From NCBI GenBank assembly GCA_025361935.1, contig JANYJB010000071.1, positions 1 to 34,248 on the forward strand: a stretch of DNA of 34,248 nucleotides. The letters run 5' to 3'. A program made the translations under genes and the position numbers. The notes beneath the pieces were generated by a model. The model worked only from the letters and a program-made list of their open reading frames with translations, ran no database searches and had not been told where the DNA came from. The stretch comes from Verrucomicrobiota bacterium (GTDB lineage Bacteria; Verrucomicrobiota; Verrucomicrobiia; Opitutales; Opitutaceae). Below are positions 1 through 9,658 of this stretch, in pieces (positions within the stretch are counted from its first letter, which is position 1; every line of letters starts with the position of its first letter).

Positions 1-210
1 AAGTAGTCCATGTTGAGAGTTAGTCCGAGCAGTTGATTATGGTGTGTTGGTTATGGTTTGTGTTGGCAAGCCGTGGCGGAGGGAAGGCCCGGCTTGGCGG
101 GCCTGACCGCAGCCAGGGCTTGGAGAGGTTGTCTGTTGGACCGTCAATCCAAAGGGGTCTGGGCGAGTTTTGTGAATTTTGATTCAGATGGCTTGCCGAT
201 ATGAAAAGCA

Positions 211-504
211 TCACAGGCCGGCGGCTCTGTCTTGCTTGAAATGGAGCACACGTCGGACGGTGACGATTCCGGTAACTTCATCCCAAATGAAGTAAATCGC
301 GTAAGGAAAGCGTTCGGTGGCGGCGAGGCGGTAGGAGCCGAAGCGTGCGTGGAAGAGTTGCGGAGACAGGGAGATCACGGCGAACTTGGCTTCGACCCGG
401 CTGATGAAATCGCGACCCAACCCGGTCGAGCGCTCTTCATACCACGAAAACCCGGTTGTGATATCGGCCTCCGCGAGCGGGGCGATGATCAGGCGGTGTT
501 TCAC
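211..504 (-). CDS. ParE/RelE-family toxin of a toxin-antitoxin pair
   Basis: A 97-residue basic protein of the ParE/RelE ribonuclease/gyrase-poison fold. Visible family features are an N-terminal APLAEADI stretch, a WYEERSTGLGRDFI helix pair, and the C-terminal strands FPYAIYFIWDE and VTVRRVLHFKQD. An upstream extension to 651 is open, but it runs through the antitoxin gene in another frame and is not family-like. I chose the GTG at 504, whose bases overlap the antitoxin stop (GTGA), the usual translational coupling of such pairs. ParE toxins generally inhibit DNA gyrase and RelE toxins cleave mRNA; sequence alone does not separate these. The partner antitoxin precedes it in the same operon. 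Confident in family, not in target. Confidence 0.85.
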   Translation of the reverse strand: MKHRLIIAPLAEADITTGFSWYEERSTGLGRDFISRVEAKFAVISLSPQLFHARFGSYRLAATERFPYAIYFIWDEVTGIVTVRRVLHFKQDRAAGL

Positions 505-722
505 GACTTGCCGAAGATGCGGGCCTTCACCTCGGACCATGATCCACCCTCGGTGGGGTTGGCCTGGTAGCGTGCCTGGTCTTCGGCGAGCAGTTTCTCG
601 TGCCAGGCGGGAATCGACAGGCGGTCTTCGCTGGCGGCTAGATCGTCCCAAAGTTCCCCCACAAGCTGGAGTTTTTCCGCCGGAGTGAGCCGGCTGATCT
701 CGCTGGCGAGCGCGGTGTTCAT
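501..722 (-). CDS. Addiction-module antitoxin (TIGR02574-like)
   Basis: A 73-residue protein with the pattern of the 'addiction module component' antitoxins: LTPAEKLQLVGELWDDLAAS near the N-terminus, then a helix with LSIPAWHEKLLAEDQARYQ and a W..VKARIFGKS tail. Such antitoxins bind and neutralise the ParE/RelE toxin encoded directly downstream and usually repress their own promoter. The ATG at 722 gives the expected family length. The stop codon overlaps the toxin start. The promoter would lie between 723 and 761, downstream of ogt on the same strand; no clear operator was recognised there. Confidence 0.85.
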   Translation of the reverse strand: MNTALASEISRLTPAEKLQLVGELWDDLAASEDRLSIPAWHEKLLAEDQARYQANPTEGGSWSEVKARIFGKS

Positions 723-761
723 GGGAGCAAATTGTGCGGACGGAGAGTGTTTGGCAATCCG

Positions 762-1268
762 TCAGCAGGACATGGGCCGGGACTCGTGCGTAAGCAGCTG
801 GCGCTTGATTTTTTCGCCGAAGGCGAAGCCGGTGAGAGAGCCGTCGGCACCGATCACGCGGTGGCAGGGGACGATCAGGCAGATGGGGTTGGTGGCGTTG
901 GCGCGACCGATGGCGCGGGCGGCCCCGGGTTTGCCGATGTCAGCAGCGAGCTGTCCGTAGCTACGAGTTTCACCGAAGGGAATCGCCACGAGAGCGGCCC
1001 AGACGCGGTGCTGAAATTCCGTGCCGTGCGCGGCGAGCGGGAGATCGAAGGCGCGGCGCTTGCCCGCGAAGTAGGCGGCGATTTGTTTTTTGACGGCGGC
1101 GGTGAGCGAGGCGGGGGCCTCGGCGAGGCGGGTGTTTTTCGGGAGACGCTCGCGCAGGCGCAGGAGATTGCCGAAGGCGGTGGCGACGACCGCGCCGGTT
1201 GAGTTGACGGCGACGGAGAAGGGACCGCAGGGCGTCTCGAACGTGGTAGCTTGGAGAGTTTCGGCCAT
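762..1268 (-). CDS. ogt: Methylated-DNA--protein-cysteine S-methyltransferase
   Basis: Suicide DNA-repair protein that transfers the alkyl group from O6-alkylguanine (and O4-alkylthymine) in DNA to its own cysteine. The 168-residue length is normal for Ogt. The active-site motif PCHRV is at about residues 134-138 (nucleophile Cys135). It is preceded by the DNA-binding helix-turn-helix with the arginine finger (RAIGRANATNP, about 118-128) and the FGETRSYGQLA segment. The ATG at 1268 starts 14 bp after the ffh stop on the same strand, so it is probably co-transcribed with ffh. No Ada regulatory domain is attached. Confidence 0.95.
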   Translation of the reverse strand: MAETLQATTFETPCGPFSVAVNSTGAVVATAFGNLLRLRERLPKNTRLAEAPASLTAAVKKQIAAYFAGKRRAFDLPLAAHGTEFQHRVWAALVAIPFGETRSYGQLAADIGKPGAARAIGRANATNPICLIVPCHRVIGADGSLTGFAFGEKIKRQLLTHESRPMSC

Positions 1269-1282
1269 AGTCGTCAGGCGGG

Positions 1283-2626
<1,344 letters not shown>

Positions 2627-2649
2627 GGGAAAGGGAAGCAGAGTGAAAC

Positions 2650-2679
2650 GACTAATGGGCGCTAATGAACACTAATTTT
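2650..2679. repeat. Three 10-bp units of a CACTAATG-type repeat
   Basis: Three consecutive decamers (GACTAATGGG, CGCTAATGAA, CACTAATTTT) lie 24 bp upstream of the ffh start codon. The same 10-bp period and core CTAATG recur at 18336-18365 at the 5' end of gluQ, also on the upstream side of a minus-strand gene. The A+T content stands out against the G+C-rich surroundings. The location would place it in the 5' leader or promoter of ffh. Function unknown. Confidence 0.7.
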
Positions 2680-2762
2680 ACGGGAATCGTGACCGGCGGA
2701 GGGAGGGAAGGCGAAGAATTGTGTGGATTCCCGCTTCTTTCTTCTGTGATTCTCCACCTCCC

Positions 2763-3251
2763 ATGAACCCTGTTCTCAAGCTGTTACTCGAAGGCGGCAG
2801 CCTCACCACCGCGCAGATGGCGCAGGTCGTCGGCCTGTCCGAAACCGAAGTTCACCAGCACCTGGAGCAGCTGAAAAAAGATAAAATCTTCCTCGGCTGG
2901 CGTCCGGTGCTCGATCTTTCCCGCGAGGCAGCCGCAGGAGTGGCCGTGCGCGCGGTGATCGAGGTCAAGATGACGCCCGAGCGTGGCGGCGGGTTCAACC
3001 GTCTCGCCGAACGCCTCGCGCGCTTCGACGAGGTCGAGGCCTGCTACCTGATGTCGGGCGCCTACGATTTGCTGGTTTTCGTGGACGGCTCCAGCCTCCA
3101 GAAAGTCGCGGGCTTCGTGTCGGAAAAACTTTCGACCCTCGAAGGCGTGCTGTCCACCAGCACCCATTTCATGCTGCGCTCCTACAAAGAGGGCGGTTTC
3201 CTCATCGAGCAGGCGGAGGCGACCACCTCCCGTCTGAACGTGGCCCCGTAA
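2763..3251 (+). CDS. Lrp/AsnC-family transcriptional regulator
   Basis: A 162-residue protein with an N-terminal helix-turn-helix (about 12-50: LTTAQMAQVVGLSETEVHQHLEQLKKDKIF). After a linker comes the AsnC/Lrp effector domain (about 60-150: AVRAVIEVKMTPERGG, VEACYLMSGAYDLLVFVDG, VLSTSTHFMLRSYKEGG). The RAM domain of this family binds amino acids and drives octamer formation. The ATG at 2763 is preferred over an upstream GTG at 2721, because the HTH would otherwise carry an unrelated Pro/Cys-rich leader. It ends 9 bp before the aminotransferase start, so the two form an operon, and the regulator probably senses a substrate or product of that enzyme (inference). The HTH is shorter and less canonical than in E. 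coli Lrp. Confidence 0.88.
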   Translation: MNPVLKLLLEGGSLTTAQMAQVVGLSETEVHQHLEQLKKDKIFLGWRPVLDLSREAAAGVAVRAVIEVKMTPERGGGFNRLAERLARFDEVEACYLMSGAYDLLVFVDGSSLQKVAGFVSEKLSTLEGVLSTSTHFMLRSYKEGGFLIEQAEATTSRLNVAP

Positions 3252-3260
3252 CATACCACC

Positions 3261-4442
3261 ATGAGCGCTGACCCAAAACGCTGGGTGGCGGGCCACGTGG
3301 CCTCGCTGCCCAAGAGCGGCATTCGTGATTTCTTCGAGCTCGTGGCCAAGATGAAGGGCCAGGACGTGATTTCCCTCGGCGTGGGCGAACCCGATTTCGT
3401 CACCCCGTGGCACATCCGCGAGGCCGCGATCTACGCCCTCGAAAAGGGCAAGACCTACTACACGTCGAACCTCGGCATGATCGAGCTGCGCCGCGCGATC
3501 TCGACCTACGTCAACGACCACTTCGGCGTTTCCTACCGCCCCGAGGACCAGGTGCTCGTGACAGTGGGCGTGTCCGAGGCGATCGACCTTGCCCTGCGCG
3601 CCCTCTGCAATCCCGGCGACAAGGTGATGTTCCACCAGCCCTGCTACGTCTCCTACCACCCGAGCATCACGCTCGTGCATGGCGAGGCCGTGGCTGTGCC
3701 GACCTACGCGAAGGACAACTTCGCGCTCACCGCCGAGGCTCTCCGCGCCGCGTGGGTTCCCGGCTGCAAGATTCTCATGCTCAACCTGCCGTGCAATCCC
3801 ACGGGCGGCACGTGCAGCGTGGAGCAGTTGACCAAGATCGCTGACTTCTGCCGCGAGAAGGACCTGCTTGTGATGAGCGACGAGATCTACTCGGAGCTCA
3901 CCTTCGACGGTGTCCACACCAGCATCGCCAGCCTGCCCGGCATGGCGGAACGCACGATCTTCCTTCACGGCTTCTCGAAGGCTTTCGCGATGACCGGCTG
4001 GCGCATCGGCTACGCTTGCGGCCCGGCCGTCCTCATCGACGCGATGATGAAGGTCCACCAATACACCATGCTGTGCGCGTCCATCGTCGCGCAGGAGGCC
4101 GCCCTCGAGGCGCTGCTGCGCGGCTGGGACAGCGTGCTGAAGATGCGCGAGCAGTATCACCGCCGCCGCGATCTCGTGGTGCGCCGCTTCAACGAGATCG
4201 GCCTCAAGTGCCACTCGCCACGCGGATCGTTCTACGCGTTCCCCGAGGTCAAGGCCACCGGGCTCACCGAGAAGGAGTTCTCCTTCGGCCTGCTCGAAAA
4301 GGAAAAGGTCGCGGTCGTCCCCGGAGCCGCCTTCGGGGAAAACGGCCTCGGCCACGTTCGCGCGTGTTTCGCCACGAGCTATGAGCAACTCATCGTCGCC
4401 TGCGACCGCATCGAGCGGTTCGTGCAGACAACGGCGAAGTGA
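3261..4442 (+). CDS. PLP-dependent aminotransferase, class I/II (AspC/AlaT-like)
   Basis: Fold-type I aminotransferase of 393 residues, probably acting on aspartate, alanine or an aromatic amino acid with 2-oxoglutarate. Visible motifs are LGVGEPDF (39-46), substrate-loop YYTSNLG (66-72), PCNPTGG (177-183, cofactor Asn), SDEIY (206-210, Asp to the PLP ring nitrogen), and FSKAFAMTGWRIGY (238-251) with Lys240 as the Schiff-base lysine. A C-terminal arginine is in the RGSFYAFP segment. The length and start ATG (MSADPKRWVAGHV) are normal for the subfamily. It follows the Lrp/AsnC-type gene with a 9-bp gap. Exact substrate cannot be assigned from motifs. Confidence 0.93.
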   Translation: MSADPKRWVAGHVASLPKSGIRDFFELVAKMKGQDVISLGVGEPDFVTPWHIREAAIYALEKGKTYYTSNLGMIELRRAISTYVNDHFGVSYRPEDQVLVTVGVSEAIDLALRALCNPGDKVMFHQPCYVSYHPSITLVHGEAVAVPTYAKDNFALTAEALRAAWVPGCKILMLNLPCNPTGGTCSVEQLTKIADFCREKDLLVMSDEIYSELTFDGVHTSIASLPGMAERTIFLHGFSKAFAMTGWRIGYACGPAVLIDAMMKVHQYTMLCASIVAQEAALEALLRGWDSVLKMREQYHRRRDLVVRRFNEIGLKCHSPRGSFYAFPEVKATGLTEKEFSFGLLEKEKVAVVPGAAFGENGLGHVRACFATSYEQLIVACDRIERFVQTTAK

Positions 4443-4564
4443 GTGTGTCGGGCAGTGACCGCCGAACAAATCTGAGTTAGGGGATGCGTTGGCTCATCAA
4501 CTGCTTAAGCATGACTATAATCTTGATGCATCGCGAAAATGCAGACGTGATGCATTCCATATTT

Positions 4565-6064
4565 ATGAGCTCACCGCGTGATTTTATAGCGAAGGCGTCC
4601 TGCCTCGTGCTTGTGTCGTTTTCGACGGTTTTTGCGCAAAGTAATTTCACCGGCGCGGATTTGGCCCACAATACCGATTGGTTTACGGCTGGAAATTGGG
4701 ATCCGTCGGGAGTGCCGACGAGTTCGACGGACGTAACGATAGGCCCGGACGCATCGATCAGTTTTGACGGAAGCGGTTCCCATGCGGTTGCAGCCGGACT
4801 TACGATCAGTGCGGGCCCCAATATCTATCTTTATAATGGTGCCACGCTGGTGAACGGCGTGACGGTTCTTGGTAGGAGCGTGGATATAGAGCATGGCGCG
4901 AGTTGGACGGTAAATGGCAGCCTCGCAAATAACGGGAGCATACTGGTTGTCGGTGGCCTCATTACCAATCCAGTCTCCAGTTCGCTGACGAGCGGCACGA
5001 TGACCCAAGATAACGGTGCGATTACTGCCGAAGGCTACGGAGCGACTGTGACCATCAACGGTGATTACATCGGCAACGATAGCATTCTTAATTTCACCCA
5101 AGGAGCCGAGATTACGACCAATGGAGATGTAAAACTAGGGAATGCCAGTGGGCACGGGCTTACTGGCTATTTGCAAACAGGCGCAAACTGGACGGTGAAC
5201 GGAACTTTTTCCGTTGGAGCCGTGGGATCTGCCTCCTTGTCGATGTCGGGTGGCATTCTAACCACGGGCAACGCTACCATCGGTTCTAATAATGGTGGTG
5301 TGTCGCTTGCCCCTGGGGATAATAATGATGGTGCCATATGGCATGTTAATGGGACGCTTGCGGTCGGATCAAGCACCCCAAGCACCGTGGGCCAACTGGA
5401 GATTTTGGGTGGAAGCACTCTCGACGCGGCTTCAGTGAGTGTCATGAAAACAGGCGTGCTGCGTATTACCGATTCAACTTATGCCGGACATGTGGACCTG
5501 ATCGGCGGCAAGCTGGAGCGCAATGGCACTGTGGGCAGCCTGACAGTTTCAAACGGTGGTTTACTCAACCCGAATAATTTCGATCAGGAATATGTTTTTC
5601 ATCCGATTGAAACCCTGCACGTCACCGGCAATGCGGAAATGGGCACGCAATCGTTTTTCCGGTTCGATATATCGGCGGCGGCAGGCACGCCCGGAACAGA
5701 TTGGGATTTGTTGACGGTGGGAGGCCAACTGACTTTCTCGGCGACCAACGCACAGCCGTTTACGCTGCTTGTTTCTGGTTATCTGCCGGATTTCGACCCC
5801 GATCAGAGCTATGTATGGGATTTTATCCAAGCCGGTTCGGTCACGGGCTTCGACGCTTCGATTTGCGCGATAGATCTCAGCTCTTTTTATAACAGCTATA
5901 CAGGCACGTTCGGAGTAGTGCAGGATGGCAACAATATCGCGCTGAGCTACACAGCCGCCGCCATCCCTGAACCCGCCACAGCCGGGGTGCTGGGTGGACT
6001 CGCGGTTTTTGGTTTCGTGCTGATACGCGGTTCGCGGCAACGTCAGGAAGCAAGTAACTTTTAG
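4565..6064 (+). CDS. Secreted PEP-CTERM surface protein with beta-repeat passenger
   Basis: A 499-residue exported protein. A signal peptide covers residues 1-24 (basic start, hydrophobic core LVLVSFSTVFA, cut before QS). It is followed by a W-TAGNWDPSGVPTSSTDVTIG motif common at the start of beta-helical, autotransporter-like passengers, then many short Gly/Asn/Thr-rich strands. The C-terminus carries the sorting signal: IPEPATAG, a hydrophobic span (VLGGLAVFGFVLI) and the basic tail RGSRQRQ. In this family an exosortase cleaves near PEP and the protein goes to the surface or matrix. Upstream starts at 4484, 4526 or 4550 are open; 4565 gives the cleanest signal peptide. No exosortase is in the window. 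Codon usage is clearly more A/T-rich than in neighbours. Confidence 0.85.
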   Translation: MSSPRDFIAKASCLVLVSFSTVFAQSNFTGADLAHNTDWFTAGNWDPSGVPTSSTDVTIGPDASISFDGSGSHAVAAGLTISAGPNIYLYNGATLVNGVTVLGRSVDIEHGASWTVNGSLANNGSILVVGGLITNPVSSSLTSGTMTQDNGAITAEGYGATVTINGDYIGNDSILNFTQGAEITTNGDVKLGNASGHGLTGYLQTGANWTVNGTFSVGAVGSASLSMSGGILTTGNATIGSNNGGVSLAPGDNNDGAIWHVNGTLAVGSSTPSTVGQLEILGGSTLDAASVSVMKTGVLRITDSTYAGHVDLIGGKLERNGTVGSLTVSNGGLLNPNNFDQEYVFHPIETLHVTGNAEMGTQSFFRFDISAAAGTPGTDWDLLTVGGQLTFSATNAQPFTLLVSGYLPDFDPDQSYVWDFIQAGSVTGFDASICAIDLSSFYNSYTGTFGVVQDGNNIALSYTAAAIPEPATAGVLGGLAVFGFVLIRGSRQRQEASNF

Positions 6065-6141
6065 CACCGGGGCGATTTTCATTCTGCCTCCGTGCTTGTG
6101 CCCGAGGGGGCGGGGCAGTTAGCGTCTCCGATTCTAAAATT

Positions 6142-7704
6142 ATGAACCGCTCTGTCGCCATCGTAGGCCGGCCCAATGTCGGCAAAAGCCGCCTGTTCAA
6201 CAGGCTGGCGAAGAAGCGCATTTCCATCGTTCACGACCAGCCTGGCGTGACCCGTGACGTCATCACCGCCGAGATCGAAGATGGTGCCTACACGCTCATG
6301 GACACCGGCGGTCTCGGCTTTACCGACGGCAATGTCACGCCCGCCGCGTTGACTGCCGCTTCCGAGCTGCAAGTCGGCTTCGCCATCGATTCGGCACAGC
6401 TCATCCTGTTCGTTATCGACGGACTCGAAGGCCTCACCTCACTAGACACCCGCATCGGTCAAATGCTGCGCAAGTCAAAGAAGGATGTCCTTTTGGTGAT
6501 CAACAAGGCCGACTTCGACGACTCCAAGGTGGACAAGGCCGAAGCCTACCGTCTCGGCCTTGGCGAGCCGTTTCTCGTCTCCGCCGAGCACGGCACGGGT
6601 GAATCTTATCTCCGCGAAGAGATCATCAAGCGCCTCGGGCCTTCGCCCGAAGAGACCGAGGCCAAGGATAAGACCGCTGCCGACCCGCTGTGCGTGTGCT
6701 TCATCGGCCGTCCGAACGTGGGCAAATCATCGTTGAGCAACCGTCTCCTCCAGAGCGATCGGCTCATCGTGAGCAACGTCCCCGGCACCACGCGCGACGC
6801 CGTCTCGCTGCCGTTCGACTTCAAGGGCCGCGATGGGAAATATTATCCCTTCAAGCTCATCGACACCGCCGGCATCAAAGCCGCGACCAAGCTCGCGTCG
6901 CCCGTCGAGTATTTTTCCCGTCTGCGTTCGCTCGATTCGATCAAGGAAACCGACGTGGTTTTCCTCGTGCTCGACGCCATCGACGGCGTGACGCAGCAAG
7001 ACAAGGCCATCGCCGGCGAGGCCATCAAAGAGCGCAAGCCCATCGTCATCGTCATCAACAAGTGGGACATCGTGAAAGACGCGTTCAAGAAGCGCCTCGA
7101 TCCCGACTGCGCGCCCGAATGGGGCCTGCATGACTTCAAGACCGAGCGCGAATACCGCCTCAAATACGAGCGCGCGATTCTCGCCAATCTGTTCTTCACG
7201 CCTGGAGCGCCGCTGATTTTCGTGTCCGCCATGAGCGGCTACGAGGTGGACCGCATGCTCAATGCCGCCGTTAAGCTGAATCGCATCCTCGATATCAAGC
7301 TACCCACGGCGAAGCTCAACAAGGTCATCGGCTACCTCGCCGAGCGCACGCCGCCGCCCGCTGTCGGCGGAAAACGCTTCCGCGTTTACTACGCCACGCA
7401 GACCGGCAACCGGCCTTTCCGCATCAAAATTTTCTGCAACCGCGAGGAGAAACTCACCGAGCAGTATCGGCGTTATCTTGAGGCCGGCCTGGTTGACGCA
7501 TTCGAGCTCAATGGTTGCCCGATGTATTTTGAACTCGTCGGCAAAGAAAAGCACGAGGAGGGCACGCCTTACTCCGGCAAGGCCAAGCGCGCCGCGCTTG
7601 AAAAGGCCCGACTCGAACTTCCCGAAGCACACATTCCCAAATGGAAAGAAGGCGAAGAGGCCGCTTACGAAGAAGACTCCAAACATGAAACCCTCGAAGA
7701 CTGA
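6142..7704 (+). CDS. der: Ribosome-biogenesis GTPase Der (EngA)
   Basis: Essential GTPase with two tandem G domains that matures the 50S ribosomal subunit. The first P-loop GRPNVGKS is at residues 9-16, with switch segment DQPGVTRD, DTGG and NKAD. The second P-loop GRPNVGKSS is near residue 188, with PGTTRD, DTAGI and NKWD. The C-terminal KH-like domain (about 385-480) contains PPPAVGGKRFRVYYATQTG and is followed by an acidic/basic tail rich in Glu and Lys. At 520 residues it is slightly longer than E. coli Der because of an insert before the KH domain and the tail. The 3' end overlaps the next gene by 20 bp. Confidence 0.97.
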   Translation: MNRSVAIVGRPNVGKSRLFNRLAKKRISIVHDQPGVTRDVITAEIEDGAYTLMDTGGLGFTDGNVTPAALTAASELQVGFAIDSAQLILFVIDGLEGLTSLDTRIGQMLRKSKKDVLLVINKADFDDSKVDKAEAYRLGLGEPFLVSAEHGTGESYLREEIIKRLGPSPEETEAKDKTAADPLCVCFIGRPNVGKSSLSNRLLQSDRLIVSNVPGTTRDAVSLPFDFKGRDGKYYPFKLIDTAGIKAATKLASPVEYFSRLRSLDSIKETDVVFLVLDAIDGVTQQDKAIAGEAIKERKPIVIVINKWDIVKDAFKKRLDPDCAPEWGLHDFKTEREYRLKYERAILANLFFTPGAPLIFVSAMSGYEVDRMLNAAVKLNRILDIKLPTAKLNKVIGYLAERTPPPAVGGKRFRVYYATQTGNRPFRIKIFCNREEKLTEQYRRYLEAGLVDAFELNGCPMYFELVGKEKHEEGTPYSGKAKRAALEKARLELPEAHIPKWKEGEEAAYEEDSKHETLED

Positions 7705-8602
7705 TTATCGCGGTGGCGAAGCCCTCGCGTTCTCCACCAAAGCGCTCGAACTCGTCGTCACCAAGGACGTCGGCCCGCGCATCGTTTCCCTGCGCTCCAA
7801 AGCCGGAGCGAAGGCGGGCAACCTGTTTCTGGAACTGCCCGCCGATGAAAAACGCTATCATGGCTACTACCTGCGCGGCGGCCACCGTCTCTGGCATTCG
7901 CCCGAGGACATCGTCCGCACCTATCAGCCCGACGACGAGCCGCTCGCGGTAAAACCGCTCAAGAACGGCGTCGCCCTCGCGCAACCCACCGAGGCGGCGA
8001 CCGGCCTGCAAAAGGCCATGAAGATCGAGCTGGTCGGCGAACGCACCGTGAAGGTCACGCACGCCCTCACCAACAACGGTCTCTGGACGGTTGAGACCGC
8101 GGCCTGGGCTCTCACCATGTTGCGCGGCGGCGGCTACGGCGTGCTCCCGCTCCTGCCCAAAGGCAACCATGCCGATGGCGATTTGCTCCCTGGCTATTCG
8201 TTCGTCCCCTGGACCTACACCGATCTGTCGCTGCCCGTGTGGAACCTGCGTCGCGACTTCATCGGCATTGATGTCAAGAAGGGCAAGGAGGCCCAGAAAT
8301 TTGGCATCACCAACTATCCCGGCTGGTCGGCTTACTGGGTGGAAGGCGTGACGTTTGTGAAATACGCGCCGGTCATCAAAGGCGCGACCTATCCGGATCT
8401 GGGATGCGCCTTCGAGACGTTCACGAACGGCGAGATGATTGAGTTCGAGACGCTCAGTCCGCTGGTCAAACTCGCCGTCGGCGAAACCGTTTTCCACACC
8501 GAACATTGGGCCGTGCTGGACGGGTTGGAAAAGCCTTCGACTGATGCCGCGTTCGCCGTCCTCGCCGAGACCGTCGGCAAGTGGATCAAAACGCTGAAAT
8601 AA
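7685..8602 (+). CDS. DUF4380-like protein with aldose-epimerase-type fold
   Basis: A 305-residue protein resembling the uncharacterised DUF4380/galactose-mutarotase-like group. The core begins with LELVVTKDVGPRIVSLRSKAG and continues with a GGHRLWHSPED segment, both typical of epimerase-fold sugar-binding proteins. Aromatic-rich stretches (SFVPWTYTDLSLPVWNLRRD, NYPGWSAYWVEG) and a C-terminal GETVFHTEHWAVL follow. No signal peptide, so cytoplasmic. The ATG at 7685 lies inside the der coding region and gives a 20-bp overlap, so translation is probably coupled. An upstream start at 7478 would run wholly through der and lacks family similarity. Substrate and catalytic activity unknown. Confidence 0.75.
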   Translation: MKPSKTDYRGGEALAFSTKALELVVTKDVGPRIVSLRSKAGAKAGNLFLELPADEKRYHGYYLRGGHRLWHSPEDIVRTYQPDDEPLAVKPLKNGVALAQPTEAATGLQKAMKIELVGERTVKVTHALTNNGLWTVETAAWALTMLRGGGYGVLPLLPKGNHADGDLLPGYSFVPWTYTDLSLPVWNLRRDFIGIDVKKGKEAQKFGITNYPGWSAYWVEGVTFVKYAPVIKGATYPDLGCAFETFTNGEMIEFETLSPLVKLAVGETVFHTEHWAVLDGLEKPSTDAAFAVLAETVGKWIKTLK

Positions 8603-8604
8603 TA

Positions 8605-8680
8605 GGTAGGGCGGGACCGCTGGGCCCGCCGTGATTGAGGAACTACTTCGAACCGGACGGCCCAGCGGTCCGCCCCTACC
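8605..8680. repeat. 76-bp imperfect palindrome (REP-like)
   Basis: Left arm 8605-8630 (starting GGTAGGGCGGGACCGCTGGG) and right arm 8655-8680 are 26 bp each and match in 22 of 26 positions when one is inverted. A 24-bp loop contains TTCGAA. The element starts 2 bp after the stop of the DUF4380-like gene and ends 6 bp before the fmt ATG. It could act as an attenuating hairpin, a transcript-stabilising structure or a mobile REP/MITE-like element. There is no U-tract, so it is not a classical terminator. Confidence 0.85.
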
Positions 8681-8686
8681 TCAAAA

Positions 8687-9658
8687 ATGGCTGCGCCTCT
8701 GAACATCGTCTTCCTCGGCTCCGACCCCATCGCACTTCCTCTGCTGGAGTGGCTGGCAGGCGAGGGCGCTGCGGTGAGCCGGGTGACGGCGGTGTTCACG
8801 CAGCCGGATCGTCCGGTCGGTCGCGGACAAAAGATAACGGCCAACGCCATCAAGACCTGGGCGCTCGCTCGCGGTCTGCCCGTTTATCAGCCGGAAAAAC
8901 TCACCGAGGACGTGCGACTGCAACTTGCCGCACTCGCGACTGACGTCGGTCTCATCATGGCCTACGGGCACATCCTTAAGCAGGCGTTCATCGACACGCC
9001 GCGACTGGGCATGCTCAACCTGCACACGTCGCTGCTGCCGAAATATCGCGGAGCCTCGCCCATCCAGACCGCCGTGGCGAACGGCGAGCGCGAGACGGGT
9101 GTGTCTCTCATGCGCATCGTGAAACAACTCGACGCCGGTCCTGTGGCCGATGCTGAACGAGTTCCCATCGGCACGCACGACACTGCGTTGGAGATTGAGT
9201 CGAAGTTGTCCGCCGCGTGCGTGCCGCTGCTTGCGCGGGCGTTGCCAAAACTGGCAGCAGGTGAACTCGCGTTTACGGAGCAGAATCACGCCGATGCGAC
9301 GTTTTGCCGAAAACTGGTTAAAGAGGATGGCGTGCTTAATTTCGAAGAGTCGGCTGCGGTGCTGGCCGCGCGCATCAACGGTCTTTTCCCCTGGCCTTCA
9401 TGCAGCGTGGAGATCGCCGGACAGTCGGTGAAAATCGGTCTCGCCGATGACGTGGATGGCTCGGGGACTCCGGGTGAAGTGCTGGGTGCCGATGACCAAG
9501 GTCTGCGAGTCGCGACGAGGATGGGCGCGGTGCGTTTTCTGCGGATGCAACGCCCCGGCGGAAAAATGCTGGGCGCGGGAGAATTTTTGCGCGGATTTCC
9601 CGTTGTTGCAGGCACGCGACTGCTATCCAAGCCCATGCCGACGTTGGTTAGCTTTTAG
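8687..9658 (+). CDS. fmt: Methionyl-tRNA formyltransferase
   Basis: Transfers a formyl group from 10-formyltetrahydrofolate to Met-tRNAfMet before initiation. The 323 residues have the N-terminal Rossmann-like catalytic domain (IVFLGSDPIALPLLEWL, FTQPDRPVGRGQK). The catalytic triad is in NLHTSLLPKYRGASPIQ (Asn111, His113) and LDAGPV (Asp149). The C-terminal OB-like domain contains LFPWPSCSVEIAGQ. The ATG at 8687 directly follows the long palindrome. No def (peptide deformylase) gene is adjacent. The 3' end overlaps the convergent mutY by 11 bp. Confidence 0.97.
   Translation: MAAPLNIVFLGSDPIALPLLEWLAGEGAAVSRVTAVFTQPDRPVGRGQKITANAIKTWALARGLPVYQPEKLTEDVRLQLAALATDVGLIMAYGHILKQAFIDTPRLGMLNLHTSLLPKYRGASPIQTAVANGERETGVSLMRIVKQLDAGPVADAERVPIGTHDTALEIESKLSAACVPLLARALPKLAAGELAFTEQNHADATFCRKLVKEDGVLNFEESAAVLAARINGLFPWPSCSVEIAGQSVKIGLADDVDGSGTPGEVLGADDQGLRVATRMGAVRFLRMQRPGGKMLGAGEFLRGFPVVAGTRLLSKPMPTLVSF

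Noticed and set aside
20-214. 64-codon open frame at the left edge
   Set aside because: No ribosome binding site or family similarity; lies downstream of the toxin gene in probably non-coding DNA.
2784-4469. 561-codon open frame on the - strand
   Set aside because: Antisense of the regulator and aminotransferase genes; both have clear domains on the + strand.
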